Below are positions 24,959 through 25,667 of a stretch of 25,667 nt of DNA, one piece after another. The position numbers and the translations under genes are program-made. Source of the DNA: Cyanobacteria bacterium UBA2566 (GTDB lineage Bacteria; Cyanobacteriota; Cyanobacteriia; Cyanobacteriales; Desertifilaceae); assembly GCA_002340255.1 (NCBI GenBank), contig DDLS01000107.1:1-25667 (forward strand), written 5' to 3'. How positions within the stretch are numbered: position 1 is the stretch's first letter; every line of letters begins with the position of its first letter. A model generated the notes under the pieces. The model worked only from the letters and a program-made list of their open reading frames with translations. It was not told the origin of the DNA and did not search any database.

Positions 24959-25000
24959 GGGAATGGGGAATAGGGAATGGGGAATAGGGAATGGGGAATA
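24959..25000. repeat. Three exact copies of a 14-bp tandem repeat
   Basis: GGGAATGGGGAATA is repeated exactly at 24959-24972, 24973-24986 and 24987-25000, then runs into a HIP1 site GGCGATCGC. It starts 9 nt after the SpmA/SpmB stop. Its relative lies at 7811-7837. Confidence 0.9.
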
Positions 25001-25047
25001 GGCGATCGCTTAATTTTTATGAATCTGAGTTTGAAAAGTGGTAAAAA

Positions 25048-25122
25048 ATGATAACAGGGGAACTCAAGTCAAAGGTCGATAAGCTATGGGATACGTTCTG
25101 GAGTTATGATTGGCTAAAATGA
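25048..25122 (+). pseudogene. hsdM: Remnant of hsdM start (type I restriction-modification methylase)
   Basis: An ATG at 25048 opens a 24-codon frame reading MITGELKSKVDKLWDTFWS and then YDWLK and a stop. The first 19 residues match the well-known start of HsdM subunits (ITGELKSKVDKLWDTFWSGG... in the family, from memory). After FWS (about 25104) the match ends abruptly. The rest of the gene is missing and an IS4-family transposase fragment begins within about 15 nt. I infer that an insertion and deletion replaced the remainder of hsdM. The fragment is too short to be functional. Confidence 0.65.
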
Positions 25123-25606
25123 AGTTGGAGTAATGGATAGAGGCTTTGCTAGTTGGTCATTTATCGAAGAAATGAGTGAAACTCAGACAAAATTTATAGT
25201 GCGGATCAAAAATAATATGAAAACTCAGTTTGAACACCAAAAATATCGAGTAGTATGGTTCTGCGACTTAGAAGAAAGAACTGAATATCGTCTGGCGACT
25301 AACTTAATGGAAATGAGCAACGAAGAAATCAGTGAAATCTATCGAAAGCGTTGGGAAATTGAAGTCTTTTGGAAGTTCTTAAAAATGCATTTAAAGCTAG
25401 GAAAACTGATTACTAAAAATGTGAATGGAGTGACCTTACAGATTCGGATGGTGTTGATTGCTTACTTAATCTTGCAGTTAATGGAAGTTTCTCAATTCTA
25501 TGGTCAAACCTTGTTGGATCAATTCCGTTATTTGCAAGTCGAACTTAGTCGGCGCTGCTCAATTATTCATTGGAGCTACGATCTACTTCCAGAAACCCTG
25601 ATTTAG
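25118..25606 (+). pseudogene. IS4-family transposase, 5'-truncated
   Basis: The C-terminal part of a DDE transposase (157 residues from the first ATG at 25133; the frame opens after a stop at 25115-25117). It starts at the second catalytic Asp (MDRGFASW) and contains the IS4 signature Y-2-R-3-E-6-K as Tyr70, Arg73, Glu77, Lys84 in IYRKRWEIEVFWKFLK. The N-terminal half with the first catalytic Asp is missing, so it cannot transpose. The C-terminus looks complete. It is joined directly to the hsdM remnant. Confidence 0.85.
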
Positions 25607-25627
25607 TTCACTAGGGACTTTTCTTCA

Positions 25628-25659
25628 GTTGAATGTAAAGTTTTATGTCAACATTCAAC
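25628..25659. repeat. Inverted repeat beyond the transposase fragment
   Basis: GTTGAATGT (25628-25636) and ACATTCAAC (25651-25659) pair exactly around a 14-nt spacer, 22 nt after the transposase stop. It may be part of the right end of the IS or a terminator-like hairpin. The window ends too soon to find a target-site duplication. Confidence 0.4.
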
Positions 25660-25667
25660 ACTTCTGG

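Noticed and set aside
1..25667. tRNA genes, rRNA, CRISPR arrays
   Set aside because: No T-loop/acceptor pattern, rRNA block or regularly spaced direct repeat was seen by eye; a tRNAscan or CRISPR finder run could confirm.

Overview
The window looks like chromosomal DNA from a cyanobacterium. The HIP1 octamer GCGATCGC recurs throughout (for example at 116, 193 and 544), and several genes have a typically cyanobacterial form: an 8-HDF-type photolyase, an IcfG-like phosphatase/STAS/GlgX cluster, a fused SpmA-SpmB protein, and Uma2 and Rpn nucleases. The base composition is moderate. The gene style resembles filamentous Oscillatoriales-type genomes, but the genus cannot be fixed from this sequence.

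Layout. (1) 1-7786, all minus strand: a membrane protein, a 770-residue DUF4157 (eCIS core domain) protein, a MidA-like methyltransferase with C-terminal TPRs, a dCache-HAMP hybrid histidine kinase, and the first 32 codons of a second DUF4157-type protein cut by the window edge. The two DUF4157-type genes begin with almost the same peptide (MARGQMR-RKRS) and bracket the kinase and methyltransferase. (2) 7840-13511, mixed strands: a family-10-like glycosyl hydrolase, divergent from a YihY/BrkB membrane protein; an unrecognised 305-residue protein; a photolyase; and a Uma2-family nuclease. (3) 13560-17324: an orphan TpsB/ShlB outer-membrane transporter behind a palindrome-rich leader, an Rpn-type nuclease converging on it with a 1-nt gap, a small zinc-ribbon protein, and hairpin-rich spacers. 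(4) 17325-21938, minus strand: SpoIIE-type phosphatase, then STAS antagonist, then glycogen debranching enzyme GlgX, closely spaced and probably one operon. This fits partner-switching control of glycogen use. The phosphatase leader carries a perfect 11-bp inverted repeat that covers its Shine-Dalgarno sequence. (5) 22302-24949, plus strand: an OFA-type MFS transporter and a fused SpmA/SpmB membrane protein. (6) 24950-25667, a decayed edge: three exact 14-bp tandem repeats, about 19 codons of an hsdM start (type I restriction-modification methylase), and a 5'-truncated IS4-family transposase joined to it.

The strongest leads are the DUF4157 pair with a shared N-terminal leader, the possible SD-masking leader of the IcfG-like operon, and the hsdM remnant hidden beside the IS fragment. 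No tRNA, rRNA or CRISPR array was seen.
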